Source of the DNA: Bacillota bacterium
Lineage (GTDB): Bacteria; Bacillota; Clostridia; Lachnospirales; Lachnospiraceae
Direction: 5' to 3'
Length of the DNA stretch: 48,256 nt
Assembly: GCA_023436225.1 (NCBI GenBank)
Contig: JAEZKA010000028.1
Coordinates: 1 to 48,256, forward strand
The first letter of the stretch is position 1; each line of letters opens with the position of its first letter. Position numbers and translations under genes: made by a program. A model generated the notes under the pieces. That model saw only the letters and a program-made list of their open reading frames with translations. It was not told the origin of the DNA and ran no database searches. Shown here piece by piece: positions 31,567-40,140 of the stretch.

Positions 31567-32637
31567 ATGGAGGCTGTAAGAATTAGAACAGATCAGGCTG
31601 AGGCCGGCATGAAGGTTGCTTCAGATATATATACCTCAAACAATCAGTTAATAATACCGAAGGATACTGTATTGGATGAACGAATGATAACCAGACTTCG
31701 TTTTTATAATATTTATGGCCTTCTGATCTATCGTAATAAACCAGAAATCAAGCTAATGGAAGAAGTCTCTTATATTGAGATGCTTCGTAGTACTCCTGAA
31801 TTCAAGAAATTTAACCGTACCTATGTAGATACGATCCAGAATGTAGAGGACAATTTTAGCAATATGATAAACGGGAATTCGTTCGATATTGATAATTTGC
31901 TGGCGGAATCAGATCGAATTTTATCTGAGGGCAGAAACGGAGCCCATATCCTTGAGATGCTTCATGGCATCCGTAATTATGACGATATGACCTTTGTACA
32001 TAGTCTAAATGTATCCTTAATCTGTAATGTTTTTGGAGGATGGTTAAAGTTTCCCGCAGAGGATATCAGAATATTAACCTTGGCTGGTCTTCTTCACGAC
32101 ATCGGTAAGATGCTGATACCAAGAGAAATTATTGCAAAGCCGGGGAAGCTGTCAGCGGAGGAGTTTAAGATTGTTAAGACGCATTCAGTCAAGGGCTATC
32201 AGGCACTCAAAGACCATTCTATCGATATCAGAGTAAAGTATGCAGCTCTTATGCATCATGAAAGATGTGACGGCAGCGGATATCCTAACGGTTTTGTCAG
32301 CGAACAAATCGATGATTTTGCCAAGATAATCGCGATCGCTGATGTTTATGATGCAATGACCTCAAATCGTCGCTACCGTAATGCGATTTGTCCCTTCGAT
32401 GTGGTGGAGGAATTTGAGAGGGATGGCTTTCTGAAATACGATCCCGGCTTCCTAATGATCTTTCTAGAGCGCATTGTTCAGTCTTATATACATAATATTG
32501 TGCGACTCAGTGATGGCAGGGAAGGTGAGGTTATTATGATTAACCGTCTCTCCTTGGCCAAACCGGTGATACGTTCCGGTAACACTTATATTGATTTATC
32601 AAAGGAGCACAAGGTCTCGATTGTTGAGATTATTTGA
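31567..32637 (+). CDS. HD-GYP domain protein (probable c-di-GMP phosphodiesterase)
   Basis: 356 residues. An N-terminal region of about 130 residues includes the DUF3391-like opening (AGMKVASDIYTSNNQLIIPKDTVLDERMITRLRFYNI). The HD-GYP core has LLHDIGKMLIPREIIAKPGKLSAEEF (His-Asp near 177-178), HSVKGYQAL, and HHERCDGSGYPNG with the GYP signature, then IIAIADVYDAMTSNRRYR. All metal ligands I can place are kept, so it is probably active against cyclic di-GMP. GGAGGGTGAGG precedes ATG 31567. The 3' end overlaps the convergent azlD by eight bases. Confidence 0.95.
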   Translation: MEAVRIRTDQAEAGMKVASDIYTSNNQLIIPKDTVLDERMITRLRFYNIYGLLIYRNKPEIKLMEEVSYIEMLRSTPEFKKFNRTYVDTIQNVEDNFSNMINGNSFDIDNLLAESDRILSEGRNGAHILEMLHGIRNYDDMTFVHSLNVSLICNVFGGWLKFPAEDIRILTLAGLLHDIGKMLIPREIIAKPGKLSAEEFKIVKTHSVKGYQALKDHSIDIRVKYAALMHHERCDGSGYPNGFVSEQIDDFAKIIAIADVYDAMTSNRRYRNAICPFDVVEEFERDGFLKYDPGFLMIFLERIVQSYIHNIVRLSDGREGEVIMINRLSLAKPVIRSGNTYIDLSKEHKVSIVEII

Positions 32638-32968
32638 TAAATATGTATTGTATTAAAAACATATAGAGAAGGGCACCCACTCCAACGCTGAGTAGGGTGT
32701 TCTTTTTCCATATATGAAGAAGAATAATTACCACAATGCTGATTGCCTCGGGAAGTGCATGGGGTGATTGGAGGATATGTATGTCCTTCAGACAGTATAC
32801 CACCAACATTCCGATGATTGTGAAGGGAAGGACGTCGGCCAGGTATTTGATATACTTTGGTATGGGTTTATTCTCAGGGAAAAGAAGAAAGGGAAGAGCC
32901 CTTGTCAACAAAGTTCCTAAAGAAATTATGATAAAAAACAGAATAAGCTGAGTGGTGGTGTAATTCAT
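32630..32968 (-). CDS. azlD: Branched-chain amino acid export subunit AzlD
   Basis: 112 residues with about four membrane helices: FFIIISLGTLLTRALPFLLFPENKPIPKYIKYLADVLPFTIIGMLVVYCL is typical of AzlD/YgaH. Start at 32968 (MNYTTTQLIL); the frame is open further upstream but only through azlC. The start overlaps the azlC stop by four bases (ATGA), and AGGGGGAGG within azlC serves as its ribosome binding site. Works with AzlC as a two-part exporter. Confidence 0.93.
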   Translation of the reverse strand: MNYTTTQLILFFIIISLGTLLTRALPFLLFPENKPIPKYIKYLADVLPFTIIGMLVVYCLKDIHILQSPHALPEAISIVVIILLHIWKKNTLLSVGVGALLYMFLIQYIFIK

Positions 32969-33666
32969 AACTTTGTCCTCCCCCTTTCTATGGGTTTTCG
33001 TAATAAGGTAACAAACAATAATATACATATCATGGATGGTATAATAAATTTGGCTGGACCAAAGATAAGGCGGCATAAAATAGCACTGGCGATACCAAGT
33101 AATGCCGGCAGGTGGTTAGTCGTAGACCGCCACTGATTAATCAAGATGACTACAAATAGCGCAGTCAGTACAAAATCGATTCCCTTCGTATTAATATGAA
33201 TTATACTGCCCAAGATGCCTCCAATAACCGAACCGGTAATCCAGTAACCATGGTCGAGAAGAGAAACAAACAAATAGAACCATTTATCCTCCACTCCCTC
33301 CGGTGCTTTTGCAGAGCATAGGATAGAGAAGCTTTCATCGGTCAGGGAAAAGATTAGATAGGGCTTTATCCTTCCGGTTCCTCGATATTGCTTCAGCATG
33401 GAAATTGAGTAAAACAGGTGTCTGGCATTCACTGAAAGAGTCATTAGGAAGGATCCGAGCGGATCAAAGCCTGCAGCAAGAAGTGCTACCGATACAAACT
33501 GCATCGAGCCGGCGTAAATGAAAACACTGGCTATGATAATCCAAATAAGAGAGAAGCCCTTGCTATTCATCAGGATACCGTAAGCAGTTCCCAATACAAG
33601 ATAGCTGGTCATAACAGGGATGGTATATGGAAAAGCAGCCTTAAGGGCTGCAATCTTATGGTTCAT
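32965..33666 (-). CDS. azlC: Branched-chain amino acid permease AzlC
   Basis: 233 residues, hydrophobic throughout. Family features: AFPYTIPVMTSYLVLGTAYGILM, IYAGSMQFVSVALLAAGFDPLGSFLMTLSVNARHLFYSISML (the conserved segment with NxRHxxY) and SLTDESFSI. In B. subtilis the azlBCD genes export branched-chain amino acids and confer azaleucine resistance. AAAGGAG lies before ATG 33666. No azlB/Lrp-type regulator is next to it. Confidence 0.95.
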   Translation of the reverse strand: MNHKIAALKAAFPYTIPVMTSYLVLGTAYGILMNSKGFSLIWIIIASVFIYAGSMQFVSVALLAAGFDPLGSFLMTLSVNARHLFYSISMLKQYRGTGRIKPYLIFSLTDESFSILCSAKAPEGVEDKWFYLFVSLLDHGYWITGSVIGGILGSIIHINTKGIDFVLTALFVVILINQWRSTTNHLPALLGIASAILCRLIFGPAKFIIPSMICILLFVTLLRKPIERGRTKL

Positions 33667-33711
33667 ATAGGATACTCCTTTAACTCGTTAATTATTTTGA
33701 ATTGGAGTGCT

Positions 33712-34116
33712 CTATCTTTTTGAGCTGCCTGCATATACTGGCGTAAAGTCATCACTGTCAGCACATACAAATCCAGAGAATTTGTCTACCAATTGGTTGA
33801 AGTACGTAGTTACAACGGCTAAGTCCTCTTCGCTCAAATTAATGGAAAATATCGTCTTAATGCTGCGATTCTTGATAAAGGAAAGATCCGAAGGATCCTT
33901 GAAATTGGGATCAATTCCTTCAAAATCGATCGAATTCTGATTAGGTAGTATCAATTCAAGGACATTAAACTCTTCCCATAGCTCAACAGCCAGTCCGGTC
34001 CCGAAAGTAAATAAATCGGCGATATCCTTTGCACGGATCACGTTAGGGGTCATATAAAATAGGTCAATATATTTCTTTGTAGCTTTGGTTGGAAAGCCTT
34101 TTTTCTTATCTGCCAT
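33712..34116 (-). CDS. Hypothetical protein
   Basis: 134 residues from ATG 34116 (MADKKKGFPTKATKKYIDLF); ATG 34122 is an alternative. GAGAGGACG upstream is better spaced for 34116. Soluble, mixed alpha/beta, opening basic and then acidic, with RAKDIADLFTFGTGLAVELWEEFNVLELILP and a C-terminal FSGFVCADSDDFTPVYAGSS. I recognise no family. It stands upstream of azlC on the same strand with a 45-bp gap and may be cotranscribed with azlCD. Confidence 0.75.
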   Translation of the reverse strand: MADKKKGFPTKATKKYIDLFYMTPNVIRAKDIADLFTFGTGLAVELWEEFNVLELILPNQNSIDFEGIDPNFKDPSDLSFIKNRSIKTIFSINLSEEDLAVVTTYFNQLVDKFSGFVCADSDDFTPVYAGSSKR

Positions 34117-34606
34117 AAACATCGTCCTCTCTTCTTTCAACTAGTACATCGGCTTCATTATAATACAATAATTGTGAATTGGCAAGGAGACAGAGCTCAA
34201 AAGCAGTCGAGTTGACAAGGCATTCTTCAAAGACTACAATATAAGATAAAGGAAGATATATAGGTAGCAGATAGGTAATTATACAGGTAAACATATGGGT
34301 AGATATACGGGTAAACATGCAGGTAATCATTCAGATAGTACATACAGATATACTCAGATGAACATAAGGTAGTCACATAGGTAAACATGAGGTAAACATA
34401 TAGGTAATTAAGGTAGACATATAGGTAAACATAATGTAAACATAAGGATATACATAAAGATAAGCATAAAGATGAGCATAAAGATACGCATAAGCATAAA
34501 GATAAAGGTAGGGGTAAGATAGAGTTAAAGACAACGGTAGAAATTGAGATAGTGATAGAAGCATATTAGAATTTAACCAAATAACGATACAAAAGCAGGT
34601 GCAAGG
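34117..34606. other. Gene-free region between divergent genes
   Basis: The part nearest 34140-34250 is ordinary A+T-rich DNA that should hold the leftward promoter. 34252-34556 is a low-complexity tract listed separately. The rightward kinase gene has only GCAAGG (34602-34607 area) close to its ATG and no clear -10/-35 pair within the tract. Confidence 0.5.
34252..34556. repeat. Degenerate minisatellite, two 12-nt-period arrays
   Basis: Left part (about 34255-34440) repeats variants of ATAGGTAAACAT (AGGTAAACATATAGGTAA, GGTAGACATATAGGTAAACA). Right part (about 34441-34510) repeats GATAAGCATAAA / GATGAGCATAAA / GATACGCATAAG. The plus strand is strongly purine-rich and nearly lacks C in the runs between CAT. 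A minus-strand reading gives a Leu-Tyr-Ala-Tyr pattern, a by-product of the period. Confidence 0.85.
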
Positions 34607-36079
34607 ATGAAGCTACAAAATCCCAGCAGGGTGAAGAAAAAAGACAATAAAATAAGGACAAATCTGTTATCGGTATTATGGCTTACTGCAGTTTGCACTG
34701 CCTCTACCAGTTTGTCCATCTTGCTAAATAGCATAGGAATAGGTAAAGAGAACACCCTGATGATCTTTCTAATCGGCGTATTGGCTATTACGGTATTGAC
34801 TAGAGGATATTTCTACGGTTTTATTGCATCCATAACCAGCCTATTCATTTTTAATTACTTTTTCACTGAGCCTCTTCACTCCTTTGCAATCAGCAATGTA
34901 CAGGATTATATACTGATTGCCTTTTTTCTTCTGGCTTCCTTAATCTGCGGGACGCTATCCTCGAAGTTTCAGATACAGACAGAGATTGCTAAGGAGAATG
35001 AACATACTGCAAAGCTTCTGTATGAAATATCAAGAAGCTTTCTGAATCTTACCGGAACAGCCACAGCGGTAGAAAACGGTATGCATTATATTCAAAAATA
35101 TACTGGCTATGAATGTCGTGTTATTTTGGAGCATGAGCAGTTTGGTCAGACGGAGACTGACTTTTGTACGGCGCATTATCCTTCCGTAATGGATGGGAAG
35201 GATTTGTATGTATTGCCGATTCATGATCTGTCAAACAATATGGGAACGATAACGATGGCGGGGGTTAAGTTGCCGTTAACCTATGAGGAGGATATCATTA
35301 TTAAGACAGTGGTATATCAGATGGCACTTGTCCTTGACCGCGAGTTCATCTATTATGAGCGTGAGAGAATAAAGCTGGCAATGGAAAGCGAGCATCTGAA
35401 AAGCACATTACTTCGAAGCATATCCCATGATATCAGAACTCCTTTGACTGGGATTATGGGAGCAAGTAGCTTAATCTTAGACAGCTATGACAGCCTGGAT
35501 GAGATAAGTCTAAAACGATTGGCTTCTGATATTAATGAGGAGTCGGCAAGACTAATTACTTCCGTGCAGAACATTCTTGACATGACGCGAATTAGTGAAG
35601 GACATTTGGTGGTTAAGAAAGAATATGAAGCAGTAGAGGATTTGATTAATCAAGCGGTAATACAAGTGGCCTGGTTTGCATCACAGAATCGTCTCAAGGT
35701 CGAAATACCAGAGGATATCCTGCTGGTGGAAACAGATGGTAGACTTATCGTACAGGTGCTTGTCAATCTATTAGATAATGCATATAAACACTCCGGTAAT
35801 GCTTCTATGATTATACTGCGCGTATTTCGTGGAGATCAGTGCGTTGTATTTGAGGTAGAGGATAATGGACCCGGAGTTGATGAGGCAATAAAGAATACAC
35901 TGTTTGAGGGCTTTGTCACTATGCCTCGTAATATATCAGACAGCAGTAGGGGTGTTGGCTTGGGCTTGGCCATCTGTAAGGCAATTGTGGAGGCTCATGG
36001 TGGGAATATTTCAGCTCATAATAAGCCTGAGGGTGGAGCAATATTTCGGGTTGAATTACCCTGTGAGGAGGAGATATAA
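34607..36079 (+). CDS. KdpD-like sensor histidine kinase lacking the KdpD/UspA N-terminal domains
   Basis: 490 residues. Four closely spaced membrane helices of the DUF4118 type occupy about 22-125 (FLIGVLAITVLTRGYFYGFIASITSLFIFNYFFTEPLHSF is characteristic). A short GAF-like linker follows, then HisKA with LRSISHDIRTPLTGIMGASS (His274) and HATPase_c (NLLDNAYKHS, EDNGPGVD, GVGLGLAICKAIVEAHGG). Full-length KdpD is about 900 residues with an N-terminal ATP-binding and Usp region that are absent here. The response regulator starts directly after the stop. K+ or ionic sensing is an inference; no kdpFABC is in the window. Confidence 0.92.
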   Translation: MKLQNPSRVKKKDNKIRTNLLSVLWLTAVCTASTSLSILLNSIGIGKENTLMIFLIGVLAITVLTRGYFYGFIASITSLFIFNYFFTEPLHSFAISNVQDYILIAFFLLASLICGTLSSKFQIQTEIAKENEHTAKLLYEISRSFLNLTGTATAVENGMHYIQKYTGYECRVILEHEQFGQTETDFCTAHYPSVMDGKDLYVLPIHDLSNNMGTITMAGVKLPLTYEEDIIIKTVVYQMALVLDREFIYYERERIKLAMESEHLKSTLLRSISHDIRTPLTGIMGASSLILDSYDSLDEISLKRLASDINEESARLITSVQNILDMTRISEGHLVVKKEYEAVEDLINQAVIQVAWFASQNRLKVEIPEDILLVETDGRLIVQVLVNLLDNAYKHSGNASMIILRVFRGDQCVVFEVEDNGPGVDEAIKNTLFEGFVTMPRNISDSSRGVGLGLAICKAIVEAHGGNISAHNKPEGGAIFRVELPCEEEI

Positions 36080-36772
36080 ATGAACCAGCAGATTCATATC
36101 CTGTTAATAGAGGATGATCGTAAAATAGTAAACTTTATGTCGATGGCCTTAAAGGCAAAGGGTTATAAATTATCCATAGCGAATACAGGAAATAGCGGAA
36201 TTCTCTGTTTTTGTACCGAAAATCCAGATATCGTGCTACTTGACCTGGGTCTGCCGGATAAGGATGGAATCGAGATAATCAAAGAGATCCGTCAGGTATC
36301 ACAGATTCCAATTCTTATTGTATCGGCAAGAGAGCAGGAAAAGGACAAGATTACAGCTTTGGACGCAGGAGCAAATGATTATGTTACCAAGCCCTTCGCT
36401 ATGGGTGAGCTTCTGGCACGTATCAGGGTGATGGAACGCTTCATCGAGCGCGAGAGTCTGACCACACCGATGAATATCTATCATTTTGACTATCTAACGG
36501 TAGATTGTGAACGTCGTAGAATTTTTATTGATGATACTGAGATCCACCTGACACCGATTGAATATAAGCTGCTCATTCTCCTGATTGCTAATCGTGGCAA
36601 GGTAGTAACCCATAGCCAGATATCCAAAGAGGTGTGGGGTTATGGTGAGACGGGCGATTCCAAGAGTATCCGTGTATTTATGGCAGGACTTAGGAGAAAG
36701 ATAGAAAAGGACACGTCACATCCGCAGTTCATCACTACAGAAATCGGTGTAGGCTATCGTTTTTCAGACTAA
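36080..36772 (+). CDS. KdpE-like OmpR-family response regulator
   Basis: 230 residues: receiver (Glu11-Asp12-Asp13, phospho-acceptor Asp55 in IVLLDLGLPDKDG, Lys in VTKPF) and a winged-helix effector (HLTPIEYKLLILLIANRGKVVTHSQISKEVWGYG...KSIRVFMAGLRRKIE...TEIGVGYRF), close to KdpE. ATG 36080 abuts the kinase stop (34607-36079), and GAGGAGGAG inside the kinase end is its ribosome binding site, so the two are translationally coupled. Confidence 0.94.
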   Translation: MNQQIHILLIEDDRKIVNFMSMALKAKGYKLSIANTGNSGILCFCTENPDIVLLDLGLPDKDGIEIIKEIRQVSQIPILIVSAREQEKDKITALDAGANDYVTKPFAMGELLARIRVMERFIERESLTTPMNIYHFDYLTVDCERRRIFIDDTEIHLTPIEYKLLILLIANRGKVVTHSQISKEVWGYGETGDSKSIRVFMAGLRRKIEKDTSHPQFITTEIGVGYRFSD

Positions 36773-36775
36773 CGC

Positions 36776-37231
36776 TTAAGCCGGATAGATGTATTGAAAT
36801 AATACATCTGCATCGATCTCCTGAACCAAAAGATAGGGAATATTATTCTGTTCATAAAGCTTCTGATCCTGAAGCTGATTACAGACAGCGATCGTACTAC
36901 AATCATTCATAATTTTATTTATGATAATGCAGACAAGCATATTGTTTAGATCATCATTGCTTACAGCAAACAGATGACTATAGCTTTTGGTTTTATCCAG
37001 ATTATTCGGATCTTTAATCTGAAGATAATCAATTTTTTTGCTGTCTAAAAGTTTTTTCAGTTGATCAGCTATCGGATTTTCGCCTAATATTAAGGCATAA
37101 GGCTTCTCAGGCTGATGATTTGGTACAAGCTCCGATAGAATTCTGTGTTGATCAATATAACGATCAAGTCTTTTCATAAGAAAATAGATAACGACTGCAA
37201 TAGTGATCATGCTAGCAATTAACAATATCAT
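36776..37231 (-). CDS. Membrane-anchored TrkA-N-like protein
   Basis: 151 residues. An N-terminal membrane segment (MILLIASMITIAVVIYFLM) is followed by a Rossmann-like domain: YALILGENPIADQLKKLLDSKKIDYLQIKD, SHLFAVSNDDLNNMLVCIIINKI and STIAVCNQLQDQKLYEQNNIPYLLVQE track the order of TrkA-N/RCK domains of K+ channels and transporters, but the glycine-rich loop is GENP rather than GxGxxG. It could be a sensor or partner in potassium control. It ends three bases from the KdpE-like gene on the opposite strand. Confidence 0.75.
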   Translation of the reverse strand: MILLIASMITIAVVIYFLMKRLDRYIDQHRILSELVPNHQPEKPYALILGENPIADQLKKLLDSKKIDYLQIKDPNNLDKTKSYSHLFAVSNDDLNNMLVCIIINKIMNDCSTIAVCNQLQDQKLYEQNNIPYLLVQEIDADVLFQYIYPA

Positions 37232-37348
37232 AATAGCACCTCATTTATATTTATCATAAATACTTTAAATGAAAATATATAAATGTGATGCAAATATTTA
37301 GGGTATATTGCTAAATTTGTATAAGTTAGGTAATAAAATCTCTTAATA

Positions 37349-38227
37349 CTATCTTAACGTGGCATTGGACTTCTTCATCGCTTCATAGTATTGTTTCGGT
37401 GTCATACCATACTCATTTTTAAAGGCTCGAAAGAAATTCGAATAGTCTCCAAAACCACATTGTTCATAGACATGGGTGATCGGATATTCTTTTAAGATTA
37501 ACTCCTTTGCTGCGATCAGCTTTTTCTGGAGGATGTAGCGGTGGAGTGTGGTTCCAGTATGTTTCTTAAACTCTCTGGATAGATGAAATTTGCTTAAATA
37601 GGTATGCTCGGAAAGCTCGTCTATGGTAATATCCTCGTCGATATGAGCATTGATATATTCAAGTATGCGTTCAATCAGATTACTTTTCTTAACCTCTATA
37701 TCAGGTCTTACCTCTTCATTGAAGGTCAGGTTATTAATATGTACCAATAGCTCGGTGATATATGCCCTATATAAAAGTTCCCGTCCGATTCCTTGAAAAC
37801 GTTCTAAAGCAATCAGCTTATTCATTAGAATTCTGATATTCTGTTGCCATTCATAATCCACTCTTAGCACATTTTTTCGATTGGGACTCTCGAAGCACCG
37901 GGTTAAATCCACAACGTTGGTTGACAGTTCGCGAAGGAAGGTGGGATTAATCCACAACACAAATCGGTCATAGGTAGAATCCTTGGAATTAATAAAGGCC
38001 TGGTGCAGCTCTTTCGAGTTCACCAGAACGATATCCCCGGGGGTAAGCTGATACGATTTACCTTCAATCTGATATGTGACATTACCGGATAGGAAGAGAT
38101 AGCATTCATAAAAGTCATGGTGATGAAGACTGACACCGGAAAGATTCGTATTGGAATAATGAAAGATCTCATAATCGCTGGAAAGCATATATTGGCGAGT
38201 TAGATATGCATGGGTTTTCTGCTTCAT
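37349..38227 (-). CDS. AraC-family transcriptional regulator (cupin + double HTH)
   Basis: 292 residues. N-terminal cupin (HHHDFYECYLFLSGNVTYQIEGKSYQLTPGDIVLVN) for sugar sensing and a C-terminal AraC DNA-binding domain (ITIDELSEHTYLSKFHLSREFKKHTGTTLHRYILQKKL... CGFGDYSNFFRAFKNEYGMTPKQYY). Start at 38227 with AAAGGAG five bases upstream; an in-frame ATG at 38248 is less likely. Divergent from uxuA, so it is a reasonable candidate to control hexuronate breakdown, though UxuR-type regulators are usually GntR or LacI. Confidence 0.92.
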   Translation of the reverse strand: MKQKTHAYLTRQYMLSSDYEIFHYSNTNLSGVSLHHHDFYECYLFLSGNVTYQIEGKSYQLTPGDIVLVNSKELHQAFINSKDSTYDRFVLWINPTFLRELSTNVVDLTRCFESPNRKNVLRVDYEWQQNIRILMNKLIALERFQGIGRELLYRAYITELLVHINNLTFNEEVRPDIEVKKSNLIERILEYINAHIDEDITIDELSEHTYLSKFHLSREFKKHTGTTLHRYILQKKLIAAKELILKEYPITHVYEQCGFGDYSNFFRAFKNEYGMTPKQYYEAMKKSNATLR

Positions 38228-38262
38228 AGCTGCTCCTTTGATAAACAATCATGATATTTTAT

Positions 38263-38346
38263 TATATCATGAACAAAAGGCATGTTCATGATCATCAGCT
38301 CCGCTCACATACTTGCAAGCAAGCTTACAGTATGTTCACTACGCTT
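38263..38346 (-). repeat. Dispersed palindromic repeat, single copy
   Basis: Read on the minus strand: GCGTAGTGAACATACTGTAA, GCTTGCTTGCAAGTATGTGA, GCGGAGCTGATGATCATGAA, then CATGCCTTTTGTTCATGATA. It has the same GTAGTGA start, GAGCGGAGC core and ATCATGAACA/TGTTCATGAT terminal hairpin as the tandem copies. Lies between divergent araC-type gene and uxuA. A 68-codon frame across it is repeat-derived. Confidence 0.8.
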
Positions 38347-38503
38347 TATTATATCATATTCTATGAGAGCAAGATTTACAAGTCCGCAAGCAAGATAAAC
38401 ATAGGATTGATTATTGAGCTTAGATATAATTGGATTATAAATTGCAAAAAATGCTAAGTAGGCGTCCTGAATTTACAGGCTATGAGAAGGGTATGGTTAT
38501 ATT

Positions 38504-39586
38504 ATGAAATTATCATTTCGTTGGTATGGTATGGATGATGCAGTAAAGCTGCAATACATCAGACAGATCCCAAGTATGCACAGTATTGTAACGGCCATAT
38601 ACGATGTGCCGGTGGGAGAGGTATGGAGTAATGAAAGTATACAGAAGCTAAGGAACGAAGTAGAAGCTGAGAAGCTTCATTTTGATGTAATCGAAAGTGT
38701 TCCCGTGCATGAGGATATTAAGCTTGGGCTTCCGACTAGGGACCGCTATATTGAGAACTATAGGGAGAATATCAGAAGATTATCCAAAGCCGGAGTTAAG
38801 GTGATTTGCTATAACTTTATGCCGGTATTCGATTGGACAAGAACCCAATTAGATAAGGTGCTTCCAGACGGGTCGACGGCTTTAGTCTATTATAAAGAAC
38901 AGCTGGAGAAGATGGATCCCTTAACCGGTGAATTATCTCTTCCGGGCTGGGATTCCAGCTATACCAAGGAAGGTTTGGAGCAGGTATTTGCTCAGTATGA
39001 GAAGGTGGATGAGGAAGTTCTATGGTCCAATCTGGAATATTTCCTTAAACAGATTATCCCGGTGGCACAGGAGTGCGATGTCAGGATGGCAATTCATCCC
39101 GATGATCCGCCCTATCCTATCTTTGGGCTTCCCAGAATTATTACCAATGAGAAGAATCTGGATCGTTTCTTAAAGCTGGTCGACAATGAATATAACGGTT
39201 TGACCTTCTGTACCGGATCTCTTGGTTCCGCAAATTTTAATAATATTGTAGAACTGGTAGATAAGTATAGTGCGCAGGGAAGAATTCATTTCATGCATAT
39301 TCGGAATGTGAAGCTATTAGAGGACGGCAGCTTTGAAGAAAGCGCCCATTATTCTCCCTGTGGATCCATGGATATTGTGGCAATCCTTAAGTCACTTCAT
39401 AAGAATGGATATAAAGGCTATGTACGACCGGATCACGGTCGAATGATTTGGGGAGAGACAGGCAGACCGGGTTATGGTTTATATGATCGTGCCTTAGGAG
39501 CGATGTATCTGACTGGCATATGGGAGACACTTGAGAAGACCACACAGGGAGAAAGGGCTGCAGCATCATCAATGTCTCTTCGATGA
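38504..39586 (+). CDS. uxuA: Mannonate dehydratase, C terminus altered by fusion to uxuB sequence
   Basis: Dehydrates D-mannonate to 2-keto-3-deoxy-D-gluconate in the glucuronate pathway, in the cytoplasm. The 360-residue frame shows typical UxuA sequence: MKLSFRWYGMDDAVKLQYIRQIP, KVICYNFMPVFDWTRTQL, MAIHPDDPPYPIFGLPRI, RIHFMHIRNVK, GYVRPDHGRMIWGETGRPGYGLYDRALGAMYLTGIWE. The last ~12 residues (TTQGERAAASSMSLR) do not look like UxuA: they are the out-of-frame reading of uxuB DNA. The active-site histidine, cysteine and aspartate regions lie before the junction, so enzyme activity may survive. Start ATG 38504; the site GAGAAGGG upstream is moderate. Confidence 0.92.
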   Translation: MKLSFRWYGMDDAVKLQYIRQIPSMHSIVTAIYDVPVGEVWSNESIQKLRNEVEAEKLHFDVIESVPVHEDIKLGLPTRDRYIENYRENIRRLSKAGVKVICYNFMPVFDWTRTQLDKVLPDGSTALVYYKEQLEKMDPLTGELSLPGWDSSYTKEGLEQVFAQYEKVDEEVLWSNLEYFLKQIIPVAQECDVRMAIHPDDPPYPIFGLPRIITNEKNLDRFLKLVDNEYNGLTFCTGSLGSANFNNIVELVDKYSAQGRIHFMHIRNVKLLEDGSFEESAHYSPCGSMDIVAILKSLHKNGYKGYVRPDHGRMIWGETGRPGYGLYDRALGAMYLTGIWETLEKTTQGERAAASSMSLR

Positions 39587-39936
39587 ATGCCTTTGCACCA
39601 CTGACAAAGATACCGGCGTATTCCGGTGCCAAGGCAGCAGTCTCGAACTTTACGCAATGGTTGGCAGTGCATTTCTCTAAAGTAGGAATTCGTGTCAATG
39701 CAATCGCTCCTGGGTTCTTACTTACCAAACAGAATGAAGCGCTTCTGAAGAATTCAGATGGAAGCCTTACCGAGCGGTCTCATAAAATATTGAATGCTAC
39801 TCCGATGGGACGCTTTGGTGATCCGGAGGAGTTAATTGGAGCAATGTTGTTCCTTGCAGAGGAGGAGGCCTCTAGTTTCGTGAACGGAGTGGTACTTCCG
39901 ATTGATGGAGGTTTTTCAGCTTACAGTGGAGTGTAA
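39544..39936 (+). pseudogene. uxuB: D-mannonate oxidoreductase (SDR), 5'-truncated remnant
   Basis: In the frame ending at 39936, sequence like RKGCSIINVSSMNAFAPLTK (from about 39550), then the YxxxK site PAYSGAKAAVSNFTQW, RVNAIAPGF, TPMGRFGDPEELIGAMLFLAEE and VVLPIDGGFSAYSGV matches the C-terminal ~45% of SDR-type UxuB (B. subtilis YjmF-like). The Rossmann N terminus (TGxxxGxG, about 150 residues) is absent. The join with uxuA falls near 39537-39550. A start at ATG 39583 would give 117 residues without cofactor site, so it is called a pseudogene. An assembly error is the alternative. Confidence 0.82.
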
Positions 39937-39963
39937 CAGCTTCTCCCATAATAGATTGCCCTC

Positions 39964-40010
39964 AAAAAGCCCGAAGAGAAGTCACTCGCTTCTCTCTGGG
40001 CTTTTTCTAT
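39964..40010 (+). terminator. Terminator after the uxuB remnant
   Basis: AAAAAGCCCGAAGAGAAG (39964-39981) pairs with CTTCTCTCTGGGCTTTTT (39989-40006), then CTAT. Long, nearly perfect, bidirectional-looking stem. Confidence 0.9.
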
Positions 40011-40140
40011 AGCATATAGTAATTTTCTATCAATATTCGGTCAAAGAACTGATTTTGAACCATGTCTTAAGATGTGGGAGTATATCCTTATGGAAAATAC
40101 TTTTTATAATAAAAAATTGAATGAAATGTATAATTCTCTC

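Noticed and set aside
34373..34564. Minus-strand frame encoding Leu-Tyr-Ala-Tyr repeats
   Set aside because: Generated by the 12-nt repeat period, no ribosome binding site, low-complexity product.
38251..38457. 68-codon plus-strand frame
   Set aside because: It runs through a palindromic repeat unit and the uxuA promoter region, with no ribosome binding site.
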